From contig CAVYVA010000002.1 of NCBI GenBank assembly GCA_963771835.1, positions 682,001 to 746,000 of the forward strand: DNA of 64,000 nucleotides, read 5' to 3'. The DNA is from CAVQCJ01 sp963771835 (lineage in GTDB: Bacteria; Actinomycetota; Actinomycetes; Prado026). Positions within the stretch are counted from its first letter, which is position 1. Each line of letters starts with the position of its first letter. A model generated the notes under the pieces. The model did not search any database. It saw only the letters and a list, made by a program, of their open reading frames with translations, and was not told the origin of the DNA. Made by a program: the position numbers and the translations under genes. Positions 10,388-18,917 of the stretch are shown one piece after another.

Positions 10388-11131
10388 ATGGGCAGGGACG
10401 GGTCGGCCGCAGCGGCGGCGGCGGTCTGCCCGCTGGTCGTCGCGCACCCCACGATGCGGCACCGCTGGGAGCTGCTGACGTTCCTGCACTGGAGCTACCC
10501 CGTCGACACGGTCCAGCGGCTCGTCCCCAGCGGGCTCGAGGTCGAGAGCGCCGACGGTCGGGCGTGGGTCGCTCTGGTGCCGTTCTTCATGCGGGTCAGC
10601 CCGCCGGCCGGGCCGTCGGTCCGGTGGCTGTCCACCTTCTGCGAGACCAACGTGCGCACGTACGTTCGCGACCAGCAGGGCCGGTCCGGCGTCTGGTTCC
10701 TCTCGCTGGACGCAGCGCGGTTCTCGGCGGTGTCGGTGGCCCGCGGCCGGTTCCGGCTGCCCTACTACTGGTCGAGGATGCGGCTGACGCGCACCGGCGA
10801 GGAGATCGCGTACGACTGCGAGCGGCGCTGGCCCGGCGACGACCACCCCCGCAGCCGGGTCCGGATCGCGGTCGGCACCGAGTACCGACCCGACGAGCTC
10901 ACCGGCTTCGACCACTTCCTCACCGCGCGGTGGCGGTTGTTCTCGGTGGACGGCGGACGCCGGACGGTCGCCGACGCCGAGCACGCGCCGTGGCCGCTGC
11001 ACCGGGCGACCGTGCTCCACCTGGACGACGAGCTGGTCGCGGCGGCGGGGCTGCCGGCGCCGACCGGCGACCCGCTCGTGCACTACTCCCCCGGCGTCGA
11101 CGTCCGGATCGGCCCGAGCCGCCCGCTCTGA
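10388..11131 (+). CDS. DUF2071 family protein (YqjF-like)
   Basis: 247 residues, cytoplasmic, no signal peptide. The pattern RWELLTFLHWSYPVDTVQRLVPSGLEV, then WVALVPFFMRVSP, WLSTFCETNVRTYV, GVWFLSLDA and PYYWSRM is characteristic of DUF2071 (acetoacetate decarboxylase-like beta-barrel fold). The biochemical function of the family is not established. The ATG follows a short upstream region from the divergent GH9 gene (122 bp), which must hold both promoters. Nothing in the context assigns a pathway. Confidence 0.88.
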   Translation: MGRDGSAAAAAAVCPLVVAHPTMRHRWELLTFLHWSYPVDTVQRLVPSGLEVESADGRAWVALVPFFMRVSPPAGPSVRWLSTFCETNVRTYVRDQQGRSGVWFLSLDAARFSAVSVARGRFRLPYYWSRMRLTRTGEEIAYDCERRWPGDDHPRSRVRIAVGTEYRPDELTGFDHFLTARWRLFSVDGGRRTVADAEHAPWPLHRATVLHLDDELVAAAGLPAPTGDPLVHYSPGVDVRIGPSRPL

Positions 11132-11376
11132 CCGCCGGCCGTCATGACGCCGCGGTTCGACCGCCACGCCATCATCGATCCGCGGGAGGCCGCGGACAGC
11201 AACGAGCCGACGCTCGCGAACGAACCGACCGAGAACGCCGACAGGGCCGAGCCCACCGACCCGATCGACAGGACCGACCCGACCGACCCGATCGACAGCA
11301 CCGATCCCTTGCAGCCGATGCACAGGATCGAGCCTTCCGAGCGGATGGACCACCGCGACGTGCTCACGCCGGCCAT
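11083..11376 (-). CDS. Small Gly/Ser-rich repeat protein (SVLSIGSVGS repeats)
   Basis: A 97-residue frame starting ATG 11376, preceded by GGTGGGAG about 4 nt away. From residue about 14 it repeats a decapeptide-like unit: GSILCIGCKGSVLSIGSVGS, then GSVLSIGSVGS, GSALSAFSVGS, GSFASVGS. Ser and Gly recur every three to five residues, alternating with Val/Leu/Ile, so the chain could stack as a short beta-solenoid or pack as a membrane-active helix. The repeat is also visible in the DNA as near-direct repeats of about 27 bp (11240-11310). It follows the decarboxylase on the same strand (20 bp gap) and its 3' end overlaps the DUF2071 gene by 49 bp tail to tail. I recognise no characterised family. 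Whether it is translated is unproven. Confidence 0.55.
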   Translation of the reverse strand: MAGVSTSRWSIRSEGSILCIGCKGSVLSIGSVGSVLSIGSVGSALSAFSVGSFASVGSLLSAASRGSMMAWRSNRGVMTAGGQSGRLGPIRTSTPGE

Positions 11377-11396
11377 GCTCCCACCGCTGCCGCCGG

Positions 11397-12820
11397 TCAG
11401 TCTCGCGCGACCACCTGCACGGTCGCGACCGACGGGTCGGCCGCGTAGGCGACCCGCACGCCGTCGGCCGCGGCCGAGCGCAAGGCGTCCAGGACCTGGG
11501 CGGTGAGCACCTCGCCCGGGACGATGGCCGGGATCCCCGGCGGGTAGGGCGCCACCAGCTCGGCGGCCACCCTCCCGGCGGCGTCGGCAGCCGGCACGGT
11601 CTCGTGCACGGCGAAGAACGCCTCCCGAGGGGCGAGCGCGACCTCGGGCAGGTCGGTGCCCAGCCAGGCGGCGGACGGCACGGCCCGTGGCTCCCCCGGC
11701 GCCGGCCGACCGCCTCGACCAGCGCGTCGACCAGCGGGCCGACCGAGTCCTCGGTGTCGGCCATGGTGACGGTCGCCACGAGGGTGTCCCGGTCGGCCAT
11801 CTCGAGGGAGAAGCCGAGCCGCACCAGGTCGTCCTCGACCACGAAACCGTCGGCCCCGGTGCCGGACAGGCCGAGCACCAGCCGGGTCGGGTCGACCTCG
11901 TCAGCGGGACCGTCCAGCACCCGCAGACCCTCCACATCGCTGCACCGGCGGCGCGCCGCGCTGACGAGCTCGACGGTCCGGCCGAGCAGGCGCTCGCCGT
12001 CCAGCGCCAGCAGCCGGCGGGCCGCGTCGATGCTCGCGAGGATGGTCCCGGACGGGCTCGTCGTGTGCGTCGCGTCGAAACCGCGCTGCAGCCGGTCCGG
12101 GTCCAGCCGCTCGGTGCGCGCGAGCACCAGCGCACCCTGCGTGTAGGCGGGCAGCGCCTTGTGCGCGCTCGTGACGAAGGCGTCCGCGCCGGCCGCCAAC
12201 GCGTGCGCGGGCAGTGCGGGATGGAAGCCGAAGTGCGCGGACCAGGCCTGGTCCACCAGCAGCGCTGCGCCGGCGTCGTGCGCCGCGTCGGCCAGGCCGG
12301 GCACGTCGGACCGGGTCCCGGCGTAGCCCGGCTCCACGGCGAACACGGCACGCGCCGCGGGGTGGGCGGCGAGCGCTCCGCGGACCGCGTCGACCGGCAG
12401 CCGGCCGGGCAGCCCGGTCACCGGGTCGACGGGCGGCGGGACCCAGACCGGGCACAGCCCGGCGAGCACGAACCCGAGCAGCAGCGAGCGGTGCACGGCG
12501 CGGGTGACGACGACCTCGTCGCCGGGCCGGCCGACCGACAACGCCAGCGCCTGGTTCCCGTGCGACGAGCCGGCCACCGAGAACCGGCACAGGTCCGCGC
12601 CCCAGAGCTCGGCCGCGAGCTGCTCGGCGTCCACCAGGACGCCGGCCGCCGCGCGCATCGTGGCCAGCGCACCCCACAGCGACAGGTCACCCTCGACCAC
12701 CCGGCCGACGAGCTCGGTCGAGCCCTTGTGCCCGGGGATCATGAACGGCACCGGCCGTGCCCCGGGCGGCGGGAAGCGGTCGTACAGGTCGGCGATCGGG
12801 GCGCGGTGCTGGTCGGACAC
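11397..12820 (-). CDS. Orn/Lys/Arg decarboxylase family PLP enzyme (one frameshift)
   Basis: A fold-type I PLP enzyme of about 475 residues, the usual size of the short actinobacterial Orn/Lys/Arg decarboxylases. The GTG at 12820 has a very good RBS (GAGGAG about 7 nt upstream). PFMIPGHKGS near the N terminus, FSVAGSSHGNQA, LLVDQAWSAHFGFH and TSAHKALPAYTQGA (the PLP Lys in SAHK) define the major domain. PYPPGIPAIVPGE is the hallmark of the C-terminal domain. About 1 base is missing near 11703 (VEAVG / PGEPRAVPSAAWLG); both sides read well, so this is probably a sequence error. The product would be a polyamine such as agmatine or cadaverine; the substrate is not decidable from motifs. Confidence 0.87.
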
Positions 12821-12969
12821 GGCGCTCCTCCTCGTCGACAGCCGACACCCGGCGGTGTCGCGGTCCGGTGACGCTATCCCCCTCCCGGGACGGCCGCCCA
12901 CCTGCCGGACAGCCCCGCCGAACGGGTGAACGCCCCCAAGTCGCCGACCGGCAACGCCGATGGACCAGC

Positions 12970-14917
12970 ATGGAGCAGGGGAGGTCGGGGCGCCTGGCGG
13001 CCGCATGCGCGCTCTTCGCCCTCCCCGTCCTCGTCGCGGTGGCGCCGGTCGCCGCCGTCCTCACCGCGCACCCCGACCAGGACGCGCCCACGTTCACGGT
13101 CCGCGACACCACCCCGTCGGTGCACCTGGACGAGCCTCCGCCCGGCGTCGACGTCCACGTCTCGCCCTCCACCCAGACGCTGCTCGCCGCAGCCGGCCTG
13201 ACCGCCACGCGCGCCGCCGCCGGGACGGTCAAGGCCGCCGGTGGCGCCGTCCTCGTCCGCACCACGCCGCCACCGGGGACGCCCACGACCAGCTCGCTCA
13301 GCCAGCACGTGCTGCCCAGCTGCAGCGGCGTCGCCGACGGCAACGCGGGCAAGCGGGTGCAGGTCGCGTACGTGACACAGGTGGGCGGCACCGACCGGTA
13401 CGCGTCGGTCGTCGCGGCGCTGCAGTCGTACGTCGCGGACGTCGACGACGTGATGGCCGTGTCGTCGGAGGAGACCGGAGGCGGTCGACGGGTCCGCTGG
13501 GTGGTGGACTCGCAGTGCGTGCCGGTCATCGCCCACATCGTGCTGCCGGCCGGCTCGCTCGGCCTGGCCACCGACTCCGACGGCGGCTTCAACGCGACCA
13601 TCAACGCGATGGAGGCGGCCGGGTACACCTCGGACAGCCGCAAGTACCTGATGTTCGTCGAGGCGGACAACCTGTGCGGGATCGCCCAGGTCTACCCGTC
13701 GAGCGCGAAGGCGTCGAACTTCAACAACGGCTACGCGCCGATGTTCGCCCGGGTCGACAGCGCCTGCTGGACGTCCACGTACCACTCGGTGGCCTCGCAC
13801 GAGCTCATGCACACGCTCGGCTCGGTGATGAGCGACAGCGTGCACCCGAGCGCGGCCGGGCACTGCACGGACGACTACGACGTCATGTGCTACCAGGACG
13901 GCGCCGGGGTCGTGATGACCTACCCGTGCCCGGCGTGGCACGAGCAGCTCTACGACTGCAACCACGACGACTACTTCTCCACCGACCCGGCGCCGTCGAG
14001 CTACCTCGCCACGCACTGGAACACCGCCGACTCCGGGTTCCTGGACACCGTGCCGGCGCTGAACGCGGTGCCCACCCTGACGCTCGACGCGCCGGCCACG
14101 CTGCGGCCGGGCCTGGCCTCGACGGTGTCGATCAGCGGTGTGGCGCCGGCCGGGGCCACGTACAGCTGGCAGGTCACTCCGTCGGCCTGCCTGCTGGGCG
14201 CGGCGACCACGGCGAGCATCACGGTGATGTGCCCGTCGGACAGCACCGGCGCGGTGACGGTGACCGCGAACCGGGTCGACGCCGGGCTGGCCGAGTTCGG
14301 CACGGCGACGATCCAGCCGGTGGTCACCGGACCGGACGCGCTCGACGTCGCGGTCACGGCGCCCACGACGGTGCCGGCCGGCACCGCGGTCGCCCTGACC
14401 GGCACGCTGACCTCGTCGGGCCAGCCGGTGCGCTCGACCGTCACCTGGTACGCGGCCCCGGCGTCCGGCGGCTCGTGGGTGAAGCTGGCCGGCCCGGTCG
14501 CGACCGACGCCGCCGGCGTCACGCACGCGACGATGACCGTGACGGTGCCGGAGAAGTTCGAGCTGGTCGTGGCGCAGCCGGCCGGGTCGACGTGGACCGC
14601 TCCCGTGACCGTCGTGACCGTCGACCGCGGTGAAGCGGCCGGTGACCATCGCTTCGGCGATCACGGTCGGCCGCCCGGACAAGGTCCGCGCGACGCTGGC
14701 CAGCGGGACGACCCGGCTGGGCGGCACCGTCGTCGGCCTCTACATGCACTACGCCGGCACGACGAGGTGGACGCTGGTGGGGCACTACAAGACGGACGCC
14801 AGGGGCGGGGTCGTGGTGTCGGTGCAGCCCAAGCGCTACACGTACTACCTGTGGTCGTACCTGGGCACGGCGGTGTACGCCAAGGCCACCAGCAAGGCCG
14901 TCGTCACCACGTACTGA
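12970..14917 (+). CDS. Secreted zinc metalloprotease-like protein with Ig-like C-terminal domains (one frameshift)
   Basis: About 648 residues. The ATG at 12970 opens a signal peptide (RLAAACALFALPVLVAVAPVAAV). The catalytic region has the zincin motif SHELMHTLGSV (HExxH, about residue 280) with downstream HCTDDYDVMCYQD and several Cys, typical of secreted actinobacterial zincins. Two Ig/bacterial beta-sandwich domains follow (LTLDAPATLRPG; VAVTAPTTVPAGTAVALTG). One extra base near 14629 shifts frame 1 to 2; the final stretch (VTIASAITVGRPDKVRATL, then GHYKTDARGG) is clearly the continuation, and the gene ends at TGA 14915-14917. It probably degrades extracellular protein. It is divergent from the decarboxylase with 149 bp between. 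Confidence 0.82.
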
Positions 14918-14935
14918 CGCCGGTCGGCGCCGCGC

Positions 14936-15742
14936 TCACCCGAGCGTCGCGACCCAGGACGCCCCAGGTCCCACGTTGTCCAGCCCTCCGTCGACCAGCA
15001 GCGTGGCCCCGGTGACGTACGAGGCCGCCGGCGAGGCCAGGAACACGATCGCGCGGGCGATCTCCTCCGGGGTGGCCAGCCGTCCGGCCGGGATCGCCGC
15101 GGCGACGACGTCGGCGTCCAGCCCGTAGCCCTCCCAGGCGGTCGTGTGCACGATGCCCGCGGCGACGCAGTTCAGCCGGATGCCGTGCCGGGCCCACTCG
15201 ACGGCGAGGGTGCGGGTCATCCCTTCGACACCGGCTCGGGCCGCCGCCGAGTGGACCATCCCCGGCATCGCCCGGCGGGGGCTGATCGTCACCGACACCA
15301 CCGAACCGCCGCCGTTGCCGACCATCGAGCGGTTGGCGACGGCGGTGGTGAGCGCGAAGACCGCGTCGAGGTCGAGCCGGGTGACGGCGCGGAACCCGTT
15401 GAGCGAGATGCGCTCGGCGGGTGCGACGAACTGGCCGCCGGCGTTGTTCACCAGGATGTCCAGCCGCCCGTGGGCCTCGAGCACCGCGTCGAGCATCGCG
15501 TCGACCTGGTCGGGCTCGCGGATGTCGCAGGGGTACGCGAGCACGTCGTCCCCGGTGGACTGCGCGAGCGCCGCGGTCTCGTGCAGGAGCTCGGCGCGGC
15601 GGCCCACCACCGCGACCCGCGCACCGAGCCGCGCGAGCTCGAGCGCGGTCGCGCGGCCGATGCCGGTACCGCCGCCGGTGACGAGCGCCTGCTTCCCGGC
15701 GAGCAGGTCGGGCCGGAACGGGCTGTCGGGCTCGGCTGGCAT
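14936..15742 (-). CDS. Short-chain dehydrogenase/reductase of the enoyl-CoA reductase (PECR-like) type
   Basis: A 268-residue Rossmann-fold SDR. TGGGTGIGRA near residue 20 binds NADP(H), and NNAGGQF is the NAG motif. The usual YxxxK is replaced: MVHSAAARAGVEG has no Tyr/Lys pair. The same substitution, with the phrase HS-AARAGV and then INCVAPG-like text (here LNCVAAGIVHTTAWEGYG), occurs in peroxisomal trans-2-enoyl-CoA reductases and 2,4-dienoyl-CoA reductases. The likely reaction is reduction of an unsaturated acyl-CoA. The ATG at 15742 lies 10 bp after the aminotransferase stop on the same strand, so the two are probably co-transcribed. Confidence 0.87.
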   Translation of the reverse strand: MPAEPDSPFRPDLLAGKQALVTGGGTGIGRATALELARLGARVAVVGRRAELLHETAALAQSTGDDVLAYPCDIREPDQVDAMLDAVLEAHGRLDILVNNAGGQFVAPAERISLNGFRAVTRLDLDAVFALTTAVANRSMVGNGGGSVVSVTISPRRAMPGMVHSAAARAGVEGMTRTLAVEWARHGIRLNCVAAGIVHTTAWEGYGLDADVVAAAIPAGRLATPEEIARAIVFLASPAASYVTGATLLVDGGLDNVGPGASWVATLG

Positions 15743-15752
15743 GACGCGCACG

Positions 15753-16991
15753 CTAGCCGAGCGCAGTGGCGAGCGCGGTGGCGAGCTCGGCGACCTCGTC
15801 GTCGGTGAGCACGAGCGGCGGCGAGATCTGCAGCGCACCGCCGACCAGGCCCCGGGTCAGCACGCCGAGCCGCCGGAGCGCCTGCACCGCCGGCGCCGAC
15901 GGCGTCCGGGTCGGCGAGCTGGACCGCGGCCAGCACTCCCGTGCCGGCGCGGACCTCGGCGACAGCAGGCAACGCAGCCAGCGGCGCGAGCGCATCGGCA
16001 AGCACCTGTTCCAGGGCGAGGGCACGGGCGGCCAGGCCCTCGCGCTCGGTGATCTCCAGCGCGGCCAGCCCGGCGGCGGCCGCGACGGCGTGCCCCGAGT
16101 ACGTGTAGCCGTGCCGCCAGAGGGTGCCGGCCCCCGGCTCCGCGACCCAGAACGGCTCGGCGACGTTCGGCGCGGCGACGACCGCGCCGAGCGGGACGTA
16201 GCCGGAGGTGATCCCCTTCGCGCACAGGAGCAGGTCCGGCTCGAGCCCGTACCGGCCGGACGCGAACCAGTCGCCGAGCCGGCCGAAGCCGGTGATCACC
16301 TCGTCGGACACGTACAGGACGCCGCGCGCCGCGCAGACGCGCGCGGACGTCCGCCAGGTAGTCCGGACCGGCTGCGTGCACGCCGCCGGCCCCGATGACC
16401 GGCTCGCAGAAGAACGCGGCGACGCGGTCGGCGCCGATCGCGTCCACCCGCTCGGCCGAGCGCGGCCGCGTCGTCCCACGGGACGCGCACGACGTCGAGG
16501 TCCAGGTCGCCGTACCCGGCGCGGTTGGCGTCGATGCCGGACAGCGCGGTGCCGGCCAGGTGCATGCCGTGGTACGCCCGGTCGCGGACGACCACCACGC
16601 GGCGCTCGGGGCGGCCGAGCAGGGCCCAGTACCGCCGCACGAGCTTGACCGCGGTGTCGACCGAGTCCGAGCCGCCCGAGGTGAAGAACACCTTGGACCC
16701 GGGCACCGGGGCCAGGGCGGCCACCCGGGTGGCCAGGTCGAGCGCCGGACGGTTCGCCATGTCGCCGAACGTCGAGTACGCGGCGATCCGGGCGGCCTGG
16801 GCTGCCATGGCGTCGGCGATCTCGCGCCGGCCGTGCCCGACGTTGGCGAACCACAGCCCGGCCGTGGCGTCCAGGTACGAGCGGCCGTCCTCGTCCCAGA
16901 CCCGTGACCCCTCACCCCGGGTCAGCACGAGCTCGCCGTCTCGGTCGACCGCGCTCATGTCCGCGAACGGGTGCCACAGATCAGTGCTCAC
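15753..16991 (-). CDS. Class III (omega) aminotransferase (three frameshifts)
   Basis: A PLP transaminase of about 412 residues. GTG 16991 has a GAGAGG RBS and yields LWHPFADMSAV, the usual N terminus of omega-amino-acid:pyruvate transaminases. FFTSGGSDSVDTAVKLVRRY binds the PLP phosphate, LYVSDEVITGFGR carries the cofactor Asp, and LLLCAKGITSGYVPLGA the Schiff-base Lys. Three extra bases, near 16463, 16342 and 15902, break the frame, yet each segment is intact and joins the next without loss, arguing for sequencing error rather than decay. It amino-transfers an omega-amine or beta-amino acid to pyruvate; the exact donor is unknown. It lies between the MoxR ATPase and the SDR in one run. Confidence 0.82.
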
Positions 16992-17010
16992 GCTGCATGC
17001 CTCTCGTCGA

Positions 17011-17961
17011 TCAAGCGGTGGGCGCGTTGAGGTGCAGCTCACGGGCGGCCCGGGCCTGGTCGGCCGCGTGCTTGAGCACGACGCCGAGGGTGGCGGACAC
17101 AGCCGCGTCGTCCAGGGTGGGCAGCCCGAGCGCGAGCAGGGTGCGCGCCCAGTCGATCGTCTCGGCCACCGACGGGGACTTGCGCAGCTCCAGCGAGCGG
17201 AGCGCCTGCACCGTGCGTACGAGCTGGTCGGCCAGCTGCTCGGGCAGCTCCGGCACGCGGCTGAGGACGATCGCTCGCTCTCGGTCGGCGTCCGGATAGT
17301 CCAGGTGCAGGTAGAGACAGCGCCGGCGCAGCGCCTCCGACAGCTCGCGGGTGGCGTTGGACGTCAGCACGACGAACGGACGGCGGACGGCGACGATCGT
17401 GCCCAGCTCGGGGACGGTGACCTGGAAGTCGCTGAGCACCTCCAGAAGGAGCGCCTCGACCTCGACGTCGGCCTTGTCCGTCTCGTCGACCAGCAGGACG
17501 GTCGGCTCGGTCCGGCGGATCGCGGTGAGCAGGGGGCGGTCGAGCAGGAACTCGGCAGCGAAGATGTCGTCGTGGACGGCCTGCCACGAGGCCTCCCCCG
17601 CCGCGCCCGGCTCGACAGCAGCCGCCGCCTGGATGCGCAGCAGCTGCTTGCGGTAGTTCCACTCGTACAGCGCCCGGGCCTCGTCCAGCCCCTCGTAGCA
17701 CTGCAGCCGGACCAGGCCGGCCCCCGTCGCCGCCGCGACCGCCTTCGCCAGCTCGGTCTTGCCGACCCCGGCCGGTCCCTCGACGAGCAGCGGTCGCCCG
17801 AGCCGGTCGGCCAGGAAGACCGTGGTGGCCACCTCGTGGTCGGGGAGGTAGCCGACCGCCGCCAGCCGGTCGGCGACGTCCTGCACCGACGCGAATGCAG
17901 GTTCGACCGGGACCTCCGGCGACCCGGGCGTCCCAGGCGGCACGGGCGGCACGGGCGACAC
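17011..17961 (-). CDS. MoxR-family AAA+ ATPase
   Basis: 316 residues from GTG 17961, with an N-terminal Pro-rich stretch then the AAA+ core. Walker A is GPAGVGKT (about residue 59), Walker B LLVDETDKADVEVEALLLE (about 157), sensor 1 VLTSNATRELSEALRRRCLYLHL with its Arg finger. MoxR ATPases act as chaperones that insert cofactors or mature complexes, usually with a von Willebrand-factor-A partner encoded next door. No VWA gene is present here; the neighbours are ideR (2 bp upstream) and the aminotransferase (19 bp downstream). CoxD-type MoxR proteins are the closest relatives in sequence feel. The client is unknown. Confidence 0.9.
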   Translation of the reverse strand: MSPVPPVPPGTPGSPEVPVEPAFASVQDVADRLAAVGYLPDHEVATTVFLADRLGRPLLVEGPAGVGKTELAKAVAAATGAGLVRLQCYEGLDEARALYEWNYRKQLLRIQAAAAVEPGAAGEASWQAVHDDIFAAEFLLDRPLLTAIRRTEPTVLLVDETDKADVEVEALLLEVLSDFQVTVPELGTIVAVRRPFVVLTSNATRELSEALRRRCLYLHLDYPDADRERAIVLSRVPELPEQLADQLVRTVQALRSLELRKSPSVAETIDWARTLLALGLPTLDDAAVSATLGVVLKHAADQARAARELHLNAPTA

Positions 17962-17963
17962 CG

Positions 17964-18647
17964 TCAGCGCGCCACGACGAAGATGTGGGAGGCCGCCTCC
18001 AGGTCGACCTCGGCGTACTCCATGCCGCTGCCGACCAGCACGCCCCCGTCCGAGAGCCGGGCCTTGACCGTCTCGCCCGGACGCACGCCCGAGCGTCGCA
18101 GCGCGGTCATCACCACCGAGTCGGTCTGGATGGGTTCGCCCAGGCGGCGGACCAGCAGCCGCTGCGGCTCCGCGCCCACGGCCTTGTCGAGGCCGACGAG
18201 CACCTCGTCCGAGGCGTCGGCGTCGCCGTCACCGAGCTCGTCCAGGCCCGGGATCGGGTTCCCGTAGGGCGACACGCTCGGGTGGTGCAGCAGCTCGAGG
18301 ATGCGCCGCTCCACCTGCTCGGACATCACGTGCTCCCAGCGGCAGGCCTCGGCGTGCACGTCCTCCCACGGCATCCCGATCACCTCGACGAGCAGGCACT
18401 CGGCCAGCCGGTGCTTGCGCATGACCCTGGTCGCCATGGTCCGGCCCTGCGGGCTCAGCACCAGGTGCCGGTCGTCGTGGACGTGCAGCAGCCCGTCACG
18501 CTCCATCCGGCCGACGGTCTGGCTCACGGTCGGGCCGGACTGCCCGAGCCGTTCGGCGATCCGGGCGCGCAGCGGGACGACCCCCTCCTCCTCGAGCTCG
18601 AAGATCGTGCGGAGGTACATCTCCGTGGTGTCGATCAGGTCGGTCAC
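17964..18647 (-). CDS. ideR: Iron-dependent DtxR/IdeR-family repressor
   Basis: 227 residues from GTG 18647, the same length and start sequence as mycobacterial IdeR (DLIDTTEMYLRTIFELEEEG). The winged helix (RIAERLGQSGPTVSQTVGRMERDGLL) is followed by the metal/dimer domain (MRKHRLAECLLVEVIG, HAEACRWEHVMSEQVE with the His/Glu/Cys metal ligands) and an SH3-like C-terminal domain. It represses siderophore and iron-uptake genes when Fe(II) is bound. Only 2 bp separate its stop from the MoxR GTG, so the two are probably one transcript. I found no clear IdeR box in its own upstream region, which instead holds a 22-bp tandem repeat. Confidence 0.93.
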   Translation of the reverse strand: MTDLIDTTEMYLRTIFELEEEGVVPLRARIAERLGQSGPTVSQTVGRMERDGLLHVHDDRHLVLSPQGRTMATRVMRKHRLAECLLVEVIGMPWEDVHAEACRWEHVMSEQVERRILELLHHPSVSPYGNPIPGLDELGDGDADASDEVLVGLDKAVGAEPQRLLVRRLGEPIQTDSVVMTALRRSGVRPGETVKARLSDGGVLVGSGMEYAEVDLEAASHIFVVAR

Positions 18648-18663
18648 GCGGTGTCGCCTCATC

Positions 18664-18707
18664 TGTCGTGGGGTCGGGTGCCAGGTGTCGTGCGGTCGGG
18701 TGCCAGG
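18664..18707. repeat. 22-bp tandem repeat upstream of ideR
   Basis: Two adjacent copies of TGTCGTGGGGTCGGGTGCCAGG-like 22-mers (18664-18685, 18686-18707) match at 21 of 22 positions; the difference is G or C at the eighth base. A shorter third piece (TCGTGCC) follows. The pair lies 17 bp before the ideR start and may be a regulator site or slipped-strand duplication. Confidence 0.85.
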
Positions 18708-18800
18708 TCGTGCCGCCGGCCGGCTGGCGGCATTCTCGCAACCTTGCCGGGTCACCGCACTGTTCCCCCCTCCCGAGCACCCCCACCCCCCCGGCCGCGC

Positions 18801-18865
18801 CGACTCGTGCGCGTGTCGCGGGCCTTCGAGGCCTGGTTCAGGCCCCAGACATGCGCACGAGTCGG
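18801..18865. repeat. Palindromic intergenic repeat, copy 1
   Basis: A large imperfect inverted repeat between ideR and the ParA gene. The left arm CGACTCGTGCGCGTGTC..GGGCCT and the right arm AGGCCC..GACATGCGCACGAGTCG are almost exact reverse complements (mismatches at a few central positions), giving a stem of about 24 bp round a short loop. The same element, with the same arms and a GGGCCTTC core, occurs again at 44054-44118. Shared sequence in unrelated places indicates a dispersed family, not a local hairpin. It has no U-run. Confidence 0.88.
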
Positions 18866-18917
18866 GGTAGGGCGACGGGACGGCGGCAGGGCCTGACCGA
18901 CCTGGCAGACTCGCCGC

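Noticed and set aside
11230..11330. Direct repeats of about 27 bp that might be a small CRISPR or iteron array
   Set aside because: Units differ too much and have no unique spacers; they simply encode the Gly/Ser repeats.
18664..18865. Origin or partition site upstream of the ParA gene
   Set aside because: Only two 22-mer copies, no DnaA boxes or AT-rich segment, and the palindrome also occurs in a second place away from ParA.
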